NCBI GenBank assembly: GCA_902826685.1
Contig: CADEFT010000004.1
Span: 136,469 to 200,468 of the forward strand
From: an uncultured Acidobacteriota bacterium
Lineage (GTDB): Bacteria > Acidobacteriota > Terriglobia > Bryobacterales > Bryobacteraceae
Direction of reading: 5' to 3'
Length of the DNA: 64,000 nt
Below, piece by piece: positions 42,731-50,591 of this stretch. The notes under the pieces were generated by a model. It was not told where the DNA came from and made no database searches. It saw nothing but the letters and a program-made list of their open reading frames with translations. How positions within the stretch are numbered: position 1 is the stretch's first letter; each line of letters begins with the position of its first letter. The position numbers were made by a program, and so were the translations under genes.

Positions 42731-44148
42731 GCGAACAGTTCCTTCATGAGCTTCCCGGCGACGATGGTGGGACGCTCCGCCCTGCCGTTGTGCATGTAGG
42801 TGGTCTTTTCGTGATCCAGGCCCAGCGCATAGAGGATGCTGGCATGGATGTCATGCACATGATAGGGGCTGTCGACGGCGCGCAGGCCGATTTCATCGGT
42901 GGTGCCGATGGCCTGGCCGGGCTTGACGCCGCCGCCCGCCATCCAGATGGTGAATCCCCAGGGATTGTGATCGCGGCCGTCGCCTTTCTCATTGAACGGC
43001 GTGCGCCCGAACTCACCGCCCCACACGACGAGGGTGTCCTCGAGCAGGCCGCGGGCTTTGAGATCGGTGAGCAGGCCGGCGACGGGACGGTCCGACACAC
43101 GGCACCATTTGGAGTGGTTGGCTTCGATGTTGTTGTGTGCGTCCCAGCCGGAGCCGGAACCGCAATAAAGTTCCACGAAACGGACGCCGCGCTCGACCAG
43201 GCGGCGCGCCTGGAGGCAGTTGCGGCCGAACGATTCCAGATCGGGATCGTCCATGCCGTATAGCTTGCGGGTGGCTTCGCTTTCCGACGCCAGATCGACG
43301 GCTTCAGGACCGGCGGCCTGCATCTTGTAGGCAAGCTCAAAGGAGCGGATGCGCGCGTCGAGCTCGGAATCCTCGGCCTTGTCGGCGCCCCAGCGTTCGT
43401 TCAATTCCTTCAGATAGCCAAGCTTTGACGCCTGCTGCTGGTTGCTGACGCCGCGCGGATTTTTCAGATGCAGGATGGGCGTATCGCCGGTGCGGAACTG
43501 CGTGCCCTGGAAGGTGGCGGGCAGGAACCCGGAACTCCAGTTCTTGGGTCCGCCCACCACTTCGCGATCGTCGAGCAGAACGACGAAGGTGGGCAGATTG
43601 CGATTGGCGCTGCCGAGTCCGTAAGTCACCCACGCGCCCATCGAAGGACGGCCGGCGAGAATGGAGCCGGTGTTCATCTGGCACACCGAACCGACGTGAT
43701 TCAAACCGTCGGCCTGGCAGGAGCGGATCACGGCCAGGTCGTCCACATGCCGCGCAATGTGCGGATACCAGTCCGAGACCCAAAGCCCACTTTGCCCGTG
43801 CTGCTTGAACGTGCGCTTGGTGCCCATCAGCGTATTGCCGGCGGTACCCATGGCCGTGATGGGACGGCCGAACGAAGCGGGCATCGGCTGGCCGTGCATC
43901 TTGTTAAGAGCGGGCTTGGGATCGAACAGGTCGAGGTGGCTGGGGCCGCCTTCCATGAACAGCCAGATCACCGATTTGGCACGCGGCTTCACGTGCGGCG
44001 TGCGGGCTTCGAGCGGATCGGTTTTGGCGGCCGCGGCTTCGCCCGAAAACATCGAGCCGAGGGCGAGGCCTGCCAATCCGCTGCCGGCGCGCTGAAAGAA
44101 TTCGCGCCGCGTTCTGACCTGCCAATTGTGTCCGATGGGGTCTTGCAT
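42727..44148 (-). CDS. DUF1501 domain-containing protein, Tat-exported
   Basis: A 473-residue protein with a Tat signal (RTRREFFQRAGSGLAGLALGS). DUF1501 features: SVIWLFMEGGPSHLDLFDPKP, IRSCQADGLNHVGS, FVELYCGSGSGWDAHNNIEANH, VVWGGEFGRTPF, GRDHNPWGFTIWMAGGG. The fold belongs to the alkaline phosphatase/sulfatase group, but no sulfatase CxPSR motif is present. Function is unknown; it nearly always accompanies DUF1549/DUF1553 genes, as here. An AGAGGAA ribosome-binding site precedes the ATG; it starts 12 bp after the upstream gene. Confidence 0.92.
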   Translation of the reverse strand: MQDPIGHNWQVRTRREFFQRAGSGLAGLALGSMFSGEAAAAKTDPLEARTPHVKPRAKSVIWLFMEGGPSHLDLFDPKPALNKMHGQPMPASFGRPITAMGTAGNTLMGTKRTFKQHGQSGLWVSDWYPHIARHVDDLAVIRSCQADGLNHVGSVCQMNTGSILAGRPSMGAWVTYGLGSANRNLPTFVVLLDDREVVGGPKNWSSGFLPATFQGTQFRTGDTPILHLKNPRGVSNQQQASKLGYLKELNERWGADKAEDSELDARIRSFELAYKMQAAGPEAVDLASESEATRKLYGMDDPDLESFGRNCLQARRLVERGVRFVELYCGSGSGWDAHNNIEANHSKWCRVSDRPVAGLLTDLKARGLLEDTLVVWGGEFGRTPFNEKGDGRDHNPWGFTIWMAGGGVKPGQAIGTTDEIGLRAVDSPYHVHDIHASILYALGLDHEKTTYMHNGRAERPTIVAGKLMKELFA

Positions 44149-44160
44149 GGCGTTCCTCTT

Positions 44161-46356
44161 TTAGTTCAGATATACGAACTCATTCGAGTTCAGCAGCATG
44201 TGGCAGAAATCGACCAGCGTGGCCTTGCGGTCGCCGGTGATTTTGTCATGCCGTTCGAGGAACGCCTGCGCCGCCTGGGCCTCTTCGGGCTTCGGGGCGC
44301 GGGAATAGACGATCTTGTAAGCGCGGTCGATTTGCGAGGCGGCGCTCATGCCGGCCGGATCGTTGCCGACGCGGGCGGCCAGACTGCGGGCCCAATCGAG
44401 CACCAGCTCATTGTTCATGAGTTCCAGCGCCTGGCCGGGCGACGTGGTGGCGTTGCGCCGCGCGCAGCTTTCATGGGTATCCGGCATATCGAAGGCTTCA
44501 AACATCGGGTAGCGCGTGTTGCGCCTCACAAACACATATACGGAGCGCCGGTCGGCTTCGGATGCGTCCTCATCCTTTTTCCAGCCGCCGCGCGTGATCA
44601 CGCCGGGGGGCAGCGGCGGGAAAACGCCGGGCCCGTGCATCTTGAGATTCAGCTTGCCGCTGACGGCGAGCATGGAGTCGCGTACCGATTCGCCTTCCAG
44701 ACGGCGGCGGTTGAAGCGCCACAGCAGCTTGTTGTTGGAATCGAGTTCCGCCGACTGCTCATTGTGCGCCGAGGATAGCTGGTAGGTGCTCGACAGCAGA
44801 ATCAGGCGATGCAGCTTCTTCACGCTCCAGCCGTTTTCGACGAACGACGTGGCCAGGTAATCGAGCAATTCGGGATGCGAGGGACGCTCCCCCATCAGGC
44901 CCAGGTCGCTGGGCGTGCCCGAAAGGCCGCGTCCGAAATGGTAGTGCCAGATGCGATTGACCATGACGCGCGCGGTGAGCGGATTGGCCGGGTCGGCGAT
45001 CCAGTTGGCGAGCGCGGCGCGCCGGCCGCTCGACTCGACGCCAACGGGCTTGACGATCTTGGCGGGCGCGCCGCCATCGAGCAGCGTGAGAACGCCCGGC
45101 TCCACCTCTTCGGCATACGCATCGTAGGCGCCCGCGCGCAGCACGTGCGTCTTGGGCGGAGCGCTCGCGTTGTCGATCATGGTCTGGGCGACGGGCAGTT
45201 CCTTGGGCTTGATGTCATCGAACGTGGCGAGCTCGGCGGCGAGCCGTTTGTACTCGGCCAGTTCGGCGCCCTTCATTTTCTTGGCGGCCTCGTCAACCGT
45301 GAATTCCACCTGCGGCTTGGCCTTGTAGTACATGTGCCATTGAATGGGCGTGCGCTTGGAGGCTTCGGTGGTGATGGAATCCTGAATTTCAGCCGGGAAC
45401 TTGTCAAAGCCTTCCTGCCACAGCTTCTTCATGGTGGGCTCGGCGGCGGTTTTCATGGCGGCGCGGATGGATGCCGTCTTGGCGTCCCAGGCGGCGTACT
45501 GCCGGTCGTAGGCTTTGCGGTCTTCCGGAGTTACTAGAGCCAGGTTATCTTCGATGCGCGTGTTGGCGAAGAACGATTGCAGGCGGTAGTAATCCTTCTG
45601 CAGAATGGGATCGAATTTGTGGTCGTGGCACTTGGCGCAGCCATAGGTAAGGCCAAGGAAGGTGGAGCCGACCACGTCGGTGATATCGAACAGCAGTTCC
45701 TGGCGGCGCTGCATGAGGTTGCGAGCGTTCGATTCATCGGGGAAGTGGCGGTTGAAGCCGGTGGCGACGACGGCCTGCGCATCGCCTGGGTAAAGCTCGT
45801 CGCCGGCCAGTTGTTCCTTGATGAACCGGTCATAGGGCTTGTCGTTATTGAACGCGTCGATAACGTAGTCGCGATAGCGCCAGATGTTGGGGCGCGTTTC
45901 GTCGCTCTTGAAACCTTCGGAATCGGAATAGCGCGCGAGGTCGAGCCAGTGGCGTGCCCAGCGCTCGCCGTAACGCGGCGAGTCGAGCAGACGATCCACT
46001 TGGCGCGCCCAGGCTTGCGGGGAATCGTCGGCGAGGAAGGCGTTTACTTCTTCGGGAGTGGGCGGCAGGCCGGTGAGGTCGAGCGAGACGCGGCGCAGCA
46101 GCGTGATGCGATCGGCGGGGGCGTTGGGCGTGATGCCCTTCTCTTCGAGCTTGGCCAGGATGAACGCGTCGATGTCGCCTTTCGCCCAGGCCTTGTTGGC
46201 GACGGCGGGAGCGGCGGGCTTTTGGACGGGCTGGAACGACCACCAGCGCTTTTGAAGATTGGTGAATTCCTTGGGCTTGGCGGCGTCCGCGGCGAGCAGG
46301 AAGAAAGCGGAGCCGGCGAAGGCAGCGACGGCGGCAAGGCGAGCGTGAAGGCGCAT
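44161..46356 (-). CDS. DUF1549/DUF1553 (PSCyt2-PSD1) protein
   Basis: A 731-residue exported protein (leader ARLAAVAAFAGSAFFLLAADA). DUF1549 covers about 55-270 (DIDAFILAKLEEKGI, RRVSLDLTGLPPTP, WLDLARYSDSEG) with a c-type-cytochrome-like CAKCHDHKFDPI. DUF1553 covers about 450-715 (NPLTARVMVNRIWHYHFGRGL, LLLSSTYQ, EGESVRDSMLAVSG). The PSCyt1 cytochrome domain often present at the front is missing. These proteins are abundant in planctomycetes and acidobacteria and are tied to polysaccharide use, but the reaction is unknown. First gene of the operon with DUF1501, sigma and anti-sigma. Confidence 0.92.
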   Translation of the reverse strand: MRLHARLAAVAAFAGSAFFLLAADAAKPKEFTNLQKRWWSFQPVQKPAAPAVANKAWAKGDIDAFILAKLEEKGITPNAPADRITLLRRVSLDLTGLPPTPEEVNAFLADDSPQAWARQVDRLLDSPRYGERWARHWLDLARYSDSEGFKSDETRPNIWRYRDYVIDAFNNDKPYDRFIKEQLAGDELYPGDAQAVVATGFNRHFPDESNARNLMQRRQELLFDITDVVGSTFLGLTYGCAKCHDHKFDPILQKDYYRLQSFFANTRIEDNLALVTPEDRKAYDRQYAAWDAKTASIRAAMKTAAEPTMKKLWQEGFDKFPAEIQDSITTEASKRTPIQWHMYYKAKPQVEFTVDEAAKKMKGAELAEYKRLAAELATFDDIKPKELPVAQTMIDNASAPPKTHVLRAGAYDAYAEEVEPGVLTLLDGGAPAKIVKPVGVESSGRRAALANWIADPANPLTARVMVNRIWHYHFGRGLSGTPSDLGLMGERPSHPELLDYLATSFVENGWSVKKLHRLILLSSTYQLSSAHNEQSAELDSNNKLLWRFNRRRLEGESVRDSMLAVSGKLNLKMHGPGVFPPLPPGVITRGGWKKDEDASEADRRSVYVFVRRNTRYPMFEAFDMPDTHESCARRNATTSPGQALELMNNELVLDWARSLAARVGNDPAGMSAASQIDRAYKIVYSRAPKPEEAQAAQAFLERHDKITGDRKATLVDFCHMLLNSNEFVYLN

Positions 46357-46590
46357 GAATACACTCCGGGCTGGAGTTCGGACGGCTTTATTTTATCAGA
46401 TTTTCCGAAACGTTTTGACGCGGCTCCAAATGTGGCCCGCACCAGCGTTCACCGCTAAGGTTACCAGAGGGCACGGGCCTGATTGTTGTTTGGCTCCGGA
46501 ACTTCACCCGGCGCCGGGATCGCGGCCCGGAATTGGAAACGCGCACCCGAAGTTTCCGTAAAAACCTCAGCTCCGGCCGATTTCCCCATC
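46357..46590. other. Intergenic region between the DGR template repeat and the DUF1549 gene
   Basis: No gene is supported here. TAAAAT near 46394-46399 on the minus strand, about 40 bp upstream of ATG 46356, is a possible -10 box for the DUF1549 operon. The part next to the template repeat would be the 3' end of the DGR template RNA. No clear terminator hairpin is seen. Confidence 0.4.
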
Positions 46591-46700
46591 CCCTGCACTC
46601 CGGAACCCGATATTGTTGTTCCGGTTCGTTGGCTCGTTGTTGTTACGCACCGAGGCCCGGACGTTCTGTGGATTGTTGTTCCAACCCCCGCCCCGCGCAC
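46591..46700 (-). repeat. DGR template repeat (TR)
   Basis: This 110-bp repeat is read on the minus strand and is adenine-rich at AAC/AAT triplets. Read in the target-gene frame it would encode [34 protein letters not shown], a classic DGR template in which Asn codons mark diversifiable sites. Thirty adenines are present; 19 have changed in the VR and no other base differs. Bases 46643-46700 also encode the last RT residues in another frame. Confidence 0.97.
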
Positions 46701-47767
46701 CGGCCGCGCTCCGCTGCGCCTAGTATAAGCGCTCTGAAGATCCGGTGCCGCAATCCCACTGTGTTGCCGAACGATGCATGCCCCAGCCACGCGGCGATCC
46801 GTGACCGTATGCCGGAAAAACTCATCTTGCCGCAGTGAAACTGCTTTCCCATCCAGGCAAACCGCCGCCGCGCGAGCACCACACTGCGCCTCGGTAACCG
46901 TGCGCGCTCGGGAAACAACCGCCACCCCAGAAAAGTCAACCCGTCCTCGCAACGGTAGACACGGCTCTTGCCCTCGTGGAACGAGAGCCGCAGTTGCGCC
47001 ATCATCCTTGCCATCGCCCCGCGCATTTCGATCAGCGCGTCAAAGTCATCCCCGAAGACCACCAAATCGTCGACATACCGTAGGTACAGCGCCGGTCTCA
47101 ACTCGCGTAATACGTACTGGTCCAGCACGTTTAAATACACATTCGAGAAGAACTGAGAAGTCTGATTCCCGATCGGAAGACCCCGCCGCCGTTCAAACGG
47201 CGTGAACAGGTTGTCCCCCGGATAGTACACGTTCCGCTCTTCCTGTTCGTTCGAGCCATCGACGATCTGGAACGCCAGCGCCAGGGTTTGCGGACACTTC
47301 ACCGCCCGCGCCAGCAGATCCCTCAAGATTTCGTGATCGAGAGAGGGAAAATATTTGGCCACGTCGCATTTCAAAACATACTTGTACTTGCGGCAGGCGG
47401 CGCGCGCCAGCCGCAGCGCCTTGTGCTGCCCATAGCCCTTTCGCGACGCGAACGAGCAAGGCGAAAAGCGCCGCTCGAACACCGGCTCCAGGACGCCAGT
47501 GAGCGCGTGATGGACCACGCGGTCGCGAAACGGCGCCGCCGAGATCATACGCGGCTTGGGATCGCGAATCCAGAACGTCTGGTATTGGCCCGGCTGGTAG
47601 TCGCCAGCCATCAGTTCCCGCTGCAGCGCGCAGATGTTCGGCTCCAGATCGAAAAGAAATTGCGCCACGTCCGGCCGCGACTTCTTCCCGCGCGCCGCCA
47701 GCCGCGCCGACTCCATCAGGTGATCGAAACTCGTCAGTTGCGGCCACAGGTTGCCCACGCGCTTCAT
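46643..47767 (-). CDS. DGR-type reverse transcriptase
   Basis: A 374-residue reverse transcriptase. The catalytic Asp are D135 ([13 protein letters not shown]) and D233-D234 in YVDD (231-234). The segment IGNQTSQ (199-205) matches the DGR-specific IGxxxSQ signature in place of QGxxxSP of group II intron and retroviral enzymes. Early motifs [27 protein letters not shown] and [10 protein letters not shown] also fit. It makes mutagenic cDNA from the TR RNA with Avd. ATG 47767 overlaps the avd stop by 4 bp; upstream in-frame ATG 47797 lies inside avd. The last 19 or so codons run into the TR. Confidence 0.96.
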   Translation of the reverse strand: MKRVGNLWPQLTSFDHLMESARLAARGKKSRPDVAQFLFDLEPNICALQRELMAGDYQPGQYQTFWIRDPKPRMISAAPFRDRVVHHALTGVLEPVFERRFSPCSFASRKGYGQHKALRLARAACRKYKYVLKCDVAKYFPSLDHEILRDLLARAVKCPQTLALAFQIVDGSNEQEERNVYYPGDNLFTPFERRRGLPIGNQTSQFFSNVYLNVLDQYVLRELRPALYLRYVDDLVVFGDDFDALIEMRGAMARMMAQLRLSFHEGKSRVYRCEDGLTFLGWRLFPERARLPRRSVVLARRRFAWMGKQFHCGKMSFSGIRSRIAAWLGHASFGNTVGLRHRIFRALILGAAERGRCAGRGLEQQSTERPGLGA

Positions 47768-48111
47768 GGCCGTTCCCCTTGCGAGTGCTTGAACCATCCG
47801 CCCGCCATACGCCCGATTTCATCCAAGCCATTGGAGGCGTACTCGTATCCGCCTTCGGGCAGCAGGCGCAGATCTTTCGCCATCCGGATCAGATATCGCG
47901 CGCGGTTCACGTTGCGGATCGCGGCCGACAGCGGCGCGCTATTACGGGACTGGTAGGTGGCGTCCACTAAATTCATCAACAACTCCAATGATGTGGCGTT
48001 GAGACTCTGGCCGATGGAGAAACGGTACGATTTCGGGAACTTCTCGATGCGAGGATGAATCCAAAGGTTCCAGTCGTAAGCTTTCTGGACGATGACAGCG
48101 GTTTCTGACAT
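47764..48111 (-). CDS. avd: DGR accessory variability determinant (Avd, four-helix bundle)
   Basis: A 115-residue, all-helical, basic protein with the Avd/four-helix-bundle pattern: AYDWNLWIHPRIEKFPKSYRFSIGQSL, then LELLMNLVDATY, then a third helix IRNVNRARYLIRMAKDLRLL and a fourth ending GRMAGGWFK. In studied DGRs, Avd forms a pentameric barrel that binds RT and the template RNA and is needed for mutagenic cDNA synthesis. It lies between target and RT genes and overlaps RT by 4 bp. The frame is open upstream into the VR, but ATG 48111 gives the normal family length. Confidence 0.92.
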   Translation of the reverse strand: MSETAVIVQKAYDWNLWIHPRIEKFPKSYRFSIGQSLNATSLELLMNLVDATYQSRNSAPLSAAIRNVNRARYLIRMAKDLRLLPEGGYEYASNGLDEIGRMAGGWFKHSQGERP

Positions 48112-48141
48112 GGTCCGACCAGGATAGAAAAAAATTTCTCC

Positions 48142-48168
48142 AAAGGGGGGCTTCGCTCGCCCCCCTTT
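48142..48168 (-). terminator. Strong GC hairpin between VR and avd
   Basis: A perfect 9-bp stem (AAAGGGGGG with CCCCCCTTT, 48142-48150 and 48160-48168) encloses a 9-nt loop. In the direction of transcription a run of T follows about 10 nt later (48127-48133). It may end or attenuate target-gene transcripts before avd, or act as the DNA hairpin that some DGRs need just downstream of VR. A second C tract at 48174-48180 offers an alternative pairing. Confidence 0.5.
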
Positions 48169-48185
48169 GAAATCCCCCCCACGTC

Positions 48186-48203
48186 TTCCGGAGTAAAACG
48201 GAA
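48186..48203 (-). promoter_or_regulatory. Small hairpin close to the 3' end of VR
   Basis: TTCCG and CGGAA (48186-48190 and 48199-48203) can form a 5-bp stem with an 8-nt loop, 25 bp beyond the end of VR. A cruciform at this place is known to help target recognition in the Bordetella phage DGR; the same role here is a guess. Confidence 0.3.
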
Positions 48204-48215
48204 AACAATAAACTC

Positions 48216-49424
48216 TTAACGGAATTCCCCTGCACTCCGGAACCCGAAATAGATGTTCCGGCCCGAGGGCTCGAGGTCGATACGCACCGAGGCCCGGACG
48301 ACCAGTGGAACGACGTCCCAACCCCCGCCCCGCGCACCTCGGTACTTGCCGCTACCCGGTCCTTTCGGATCGCGCACCGAACCAGCCTCGTAAGGTCCAT
48401 ACCAATCGGCAACCCATTCCCAAACGTTGCCCAGTGTGTCGTAGAGTCCGAAAGCGTTCGGCTGCTTACCGCGCATCGGCTTTGTGGCGTTGCCGTTTTC
48501 CTGCAAGCGACCCCAATACTTCGAAGAGTCCGCGTCCCAAAGTTTCGCCGACTCGAGACGTTTGCGGCCGCTGTTATCGCCGAACCAGGCGATCTCATCC
48601 AATTCGCCATATCGCGCACCAGTCGTACCCGCTCTTGCCGCGTACTCCCATTCCGCTTCCGTCGGCAGACGCCCGTTTATCTTTCGGCAGTACTCCGCCG
48701 CCTCCTCCCAACTCACTTGTTCCACCGGAAGGTCGTCTCCCTTGAAATGGCTCGGCGAACTTCCCATCACCTTCCGCCATGCCGCTTGCGTCACTGGCGT
48801 TTCGCTCAGCCAGAATCCGCGCGTGATCTCCACTTCGTGAGCCGGCTTTTCGTTGGTGCGACACTCCGTGTCACCCGGCGACGCACCCATCATGAAACGA
48901 CCCGGCGGAATCCATACGTACCCCAGCCCGTCCGCCTCATGCACGAACGGATCCCGACTCACCGCCGCTACCGCCGCGGCTTTTGTAGCCTGTTGTAGTC
49001 CCTGAATCGCCCGGATCAGCACTTCCGTGTCCCGGTGAAACGATCCGTGCCCTACATCGAGCGCATGCCGCCGCACCAACGGCCGCAGCGATTCCGGCAG
49101 TTCCTCGGCGGCCGGCATCCTCACTCCGTCCACCAGCACGGGAATGACGCGGACACGCCGTTTCAATGCGGCTTCGATTTCGAGCCGCACCCAGTCCTCG
49201 GCGCGCGCCAGCCGCTCCGGCCTCCAGTCCTTGCCGATCAGCGCAATGAGCGCGTCACATTGCGACACGCGTTCTTCGATCACGTCCACGAAGTCCACAC
49301 CCGGCTCCATGTCCACGTCGAGGAACACGCTGCCGGTGCCGAACTGCGCGACGAGCCGGTCGTGCAGCCGCCCGGCCCAGGCCGCCTGCGGGTCTCGTCT
49401 GTAACTGATGAAGATGCTCGGCAT
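48216..49424 (-). CDS. DGR target protein: TIR domain fused to FGE-sulfatase/C-type-lectin-like fold
   Basis: A 402-residue protein. Residues 1-140 are a TIR domain (SIFISYRRDPQAAWAGRLHDRL, VFLDVDMEPGVDF, CDALIALIGKDW, WVRLEIEAAL, RVIPVLVDGVRMP); Glu82 or a nearby Glu is the candidate NADase residue. Residues 168-402 are an FGE-sulfatase fold (GYVWIPPGRFMMG, ETPVTQAAW, LPTEAEWEYAARAG, NAFGLYDTLGNVWEW, RGGGW, FGFRSAGEFR). VR encodes residues 363-399. Positions 370-372, 374, 375, 382-384, 387, 388 and 391-393 differ from the template. Likely an intracellular sensor with a TIR output; no signal peptide. The start is placed at 49424 by the TIR motif; the upstream open frame lacks homology. Confidence 0.93.
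   Translation of the reverse strand: MPSIFISYRRDPQAAWAGRLHDRLVAQFGTGSVFLDVDMEPGVDFVDVIEERVSQCDALIALIGKDWRPERLARAEDWVRLEIEAALKRRVRVIPVLVDGVRMPAAEELPESLRPLVRRHALDVGHGSFHRDTEVLIRAIQGLQQATKAAAVAAVSRDPFVHEADGLGYVWIPPGRFMMGASPGDTECRTNEKPAHEVEITRGFWLSETPVTQAAWRKVMGSSPSHFKGDDLPVEQVSWEEAAEYCRKINGRLPTEAEWEYAARAGTTGARYGELDEIAWFGDNSGRKRLESAKLWDADSSKYWGRLQENGNATKPMRGKQPNAFGLYDTLGNVWEWVADWYGPYEAGSVRDPKGPGSGKYRGARGGGWDVVPLVVRASVRIDLEPSGRNIYFGFRSAGEFR
48228..48337 (-). repeat. DGR variable repeat (VR)
   Basis: This 110-bp copy of the TR lies at the 3' end of the TIR-FGE gene. Counting in the coding direction, it differs from TR at 21, 24, 25, 27, 28, 34, 36, 37, 58, 60, 63, 64, 71, 72, 75, 76, 85, 87 and 90: seven A-to-G, ten A-to-T and two A-to-C. 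The first 20 and last 20 bases are identical to TR; the final stretch (48228-48247) is the candidate initiation-of-mutagenic-homology site. Confidence 0.97.
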
Positions 49425-49463
49425 GGTCGAACGATTGGGTACCTCGCATGATACCAACAGGAT

Positions 49464-49469
49464 TATGAT
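49464..49469 (+). promoter_or_regulatory. TANNNT -10-like box for the second Uma2 gene
   Basis: TATGAT lies 6 nt before ATG 49476. The six bases between are GGAGGT, a ribosome-binding-like string too close to the start to work normally. The divergent DGR target gene starts 51 bp away, with TATCAT on the minus strand at 49448-49453. Confidence 0.4.
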
Positions 49470-49475
49470 GGAGGT

Positions 49476-49979
49476 ATGGCAGCTACGCTCGTTTCGGTCG
49501 ACGAGTATCTTCGGACGTCTTATAAACCGGCGTGCGAGTATCGCGACGGTGTGCTGACGCAAAAATCATGGCCGGCCCGAAAGCATTCCCTGGTTCAGTC
49601 TCAAGTATTGAAACTGGTAGATAGCTTCGCGGGCTTCGTGGCGTGCCCCGAATTGACGATGCGCCTGCGCGCCGGTCGATACCTGGTGCCCGACGTGGCG
49701 GTGCTGTCGCGAGATCGCATTCAAGATCCCTACCCCACCGAGCCCGTCCATCTTTGCGTGGATATTCTTTCGCCGGACGAGCGGTTGAGCCAGGTCATCG
49801 CAAAGGCCGAGGAGTGTCACAATTGGGGCGTTCCGATGGTTTGGATCCTCAATCCCGAAGAGCAAACCGCTTTGGAGTTCAGCCCGAACCGTCTGCATGA
49901 AGTCCCGCTGGATGGTTCCCTGACTGCATCTCCGATCTCGATTCCCGTCCGCGAGATCTTCGCCGTTCTCGCGCTTTAA
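49476..49979 (+). CDS. Uma2 family endonuclease-like protein
   Basis: A 167-residue Uma2/DUF820 protein with SVDEYLRTSYKPACEYRDGVL, HSLVQSQVLKLV, YLVPDVAVLSRDR (candidate catalytic Asp) and HLCVDILSPDE. It is shorter than the relative at 21239. It is divergent from the DGR target gene and convergent with the phosphoesterase gene, overlapping it by 4 bp. A link to the DGR is not shown. Confidence 0.82.
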   Translation: MAATLVSVDEYLRTSYKPACEYRDGVLTQKSWPARKHSLVQSQVLKLVDSFAGFVACPELTMRLRAGRYLVPDVAVLSRDRIQDPYPTEPVHLCVDILSPDERLSQVIAKAEECHNWGVPMVWILNPEEQTALEFSPNRLHEVPLDGSLTASPISIPVREIFAVLAL

Positions 49980-50572
49980 TCCAGCTCCAAAAGATAGCCC
50001 TTCTTCCCAACATTGACGCCTCGCGTGGAGCCGATGACCGTCTCCGCTCCTTCCGCCTCGTGGATATGGCCGCAGAAAAACCATTCCGGCTGATGGGCGT
50101 CGATGAAGCGCTTCACCGATTCACTGCCGAAGTGGCGGCCTTCGGCAGCGCGATCGAGCGCGGTCTGCCTGGGCGGACAGTGGCAGATGAGCACCAGCGG
50201 CTTCAGCGAGGCGAAGGGTTCCAGCCGCTCGGCGATCTCGCCCTCGCTGTACTCGCCCGGCGTATCGAACGGCGTGGGATTGGAATACCCGAGTCCGGCG
50301 ATGTGGTAGCGGCCGGCTTCGATCGACCGGCCGTGAAAATCGTGGAGGCCGAAGCGATCGCACAGGCCCGCAATGTCGCCTGCCGATTCATGATTGCCGG
50401 GTAGCACATAGACCCTGCCGGCCCGGCGCTTGAGAATCGCGCCGGCTTTGTCGAGTCCGCGCGCCCAACTGACCAGATCGCCGGCGGCGAAATAGAGATC
50501 CGCTTCGATGTCCATCAGCCGTTCGAGCGTCTTCAGGTCGCTGTGAATATCGGAAAAGATCAGCGCGCGCAT
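49976..50572 (-). CDS. Metallophosphoesterase
   Basis: A 198-residue calcineurin-like phosphoesterase. All the metal motifs are visible: FSDIHSD, AAGDLVSW, LPGNHES, LICHCPP and FCGHIHEAEG, binding two metals. It is compact and lacks a signal peptide. The substrate is unknown; YfcE-like phosphodiesterases are close in size. It shares a 26-bp divergent promoter space with the PIG-L gene. Confidence 0.9.
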   Translation of the reverse strand: MRALIFSDIHSDLKTLERLMDIEADLYFAAGDLVSWARGLDKAGAILKRRAGRVYVLPGNHESAGDIAGLCDRFGLHDFHGRSIEAGRYHIAGLGYSNPTPFDTPGEYSEGEIAERLEPFASLKPLVLICHCPPRQTALDRAAEGRHFGSESVKRFIDAHQPEWFFCGHIHEAEGAETVIGSTRGVNVGKKGYLLELD

Positions 50573-50581
50573 GCCTTTCCG

Positions 50582-50591
50582 ATTTTAGAAT
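50582..50591. promoter_or_regulatory. Overlapping divergent -10 boxes
   Basis: On the plus strand TAGAAT (50586-50591) lies 7 nt before ATG 50599. On the minus strand TAAAAT (50582-50587) lies 9 nt before ATG 50572. The two hexamers share two base pairs, so the opposite promoters should exclude each other. Confidence 0.5.

Larger units (their letters stand above)
46591..49424 (-). other. Complete diversity-generating retroelement (DGR)
   Basis: In transcription order: TIR-FGE target gene with VR at its 3' end, avd, DGR reverse transcriptase, TR. All parts are on the minus strand and tightly spaced; avd and RT overlap as ATGA and TR overlaps the RT 3' end. DGRs copy the TR into cDNA with adenine-specific errors and replace the VR, changing the target protein while leaving the TR unchanged. 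TR and VR here differ at 19 of 110 positions, every one a TR adenine. Confidence 0.97.

Noticed and set aside
46610..46680. GTT/AAC triplet runs suggesting a CRISPR or microsatellite
   Set aside because: The triplets are Asn codons of the DGR template and are not regularly spaced direct repeats.
46461..46952. 163-codon minus-strand frame across the template repeat
   Set aside because: It overlaps the RT gene in another frame; its resemblance to a frame through VR only reflects the TR/VR repeat.
48216..49424. Formylglycine-generating enzyme activity for the TIR-FGE protein, as maturase of the sulfatase at 11059
   Set aside because: The FGE fold here is a DGR binding scaffold; no pair of catalytic Cys is visible in the expected C-terminal region, so enzymatic activity is unlikely.
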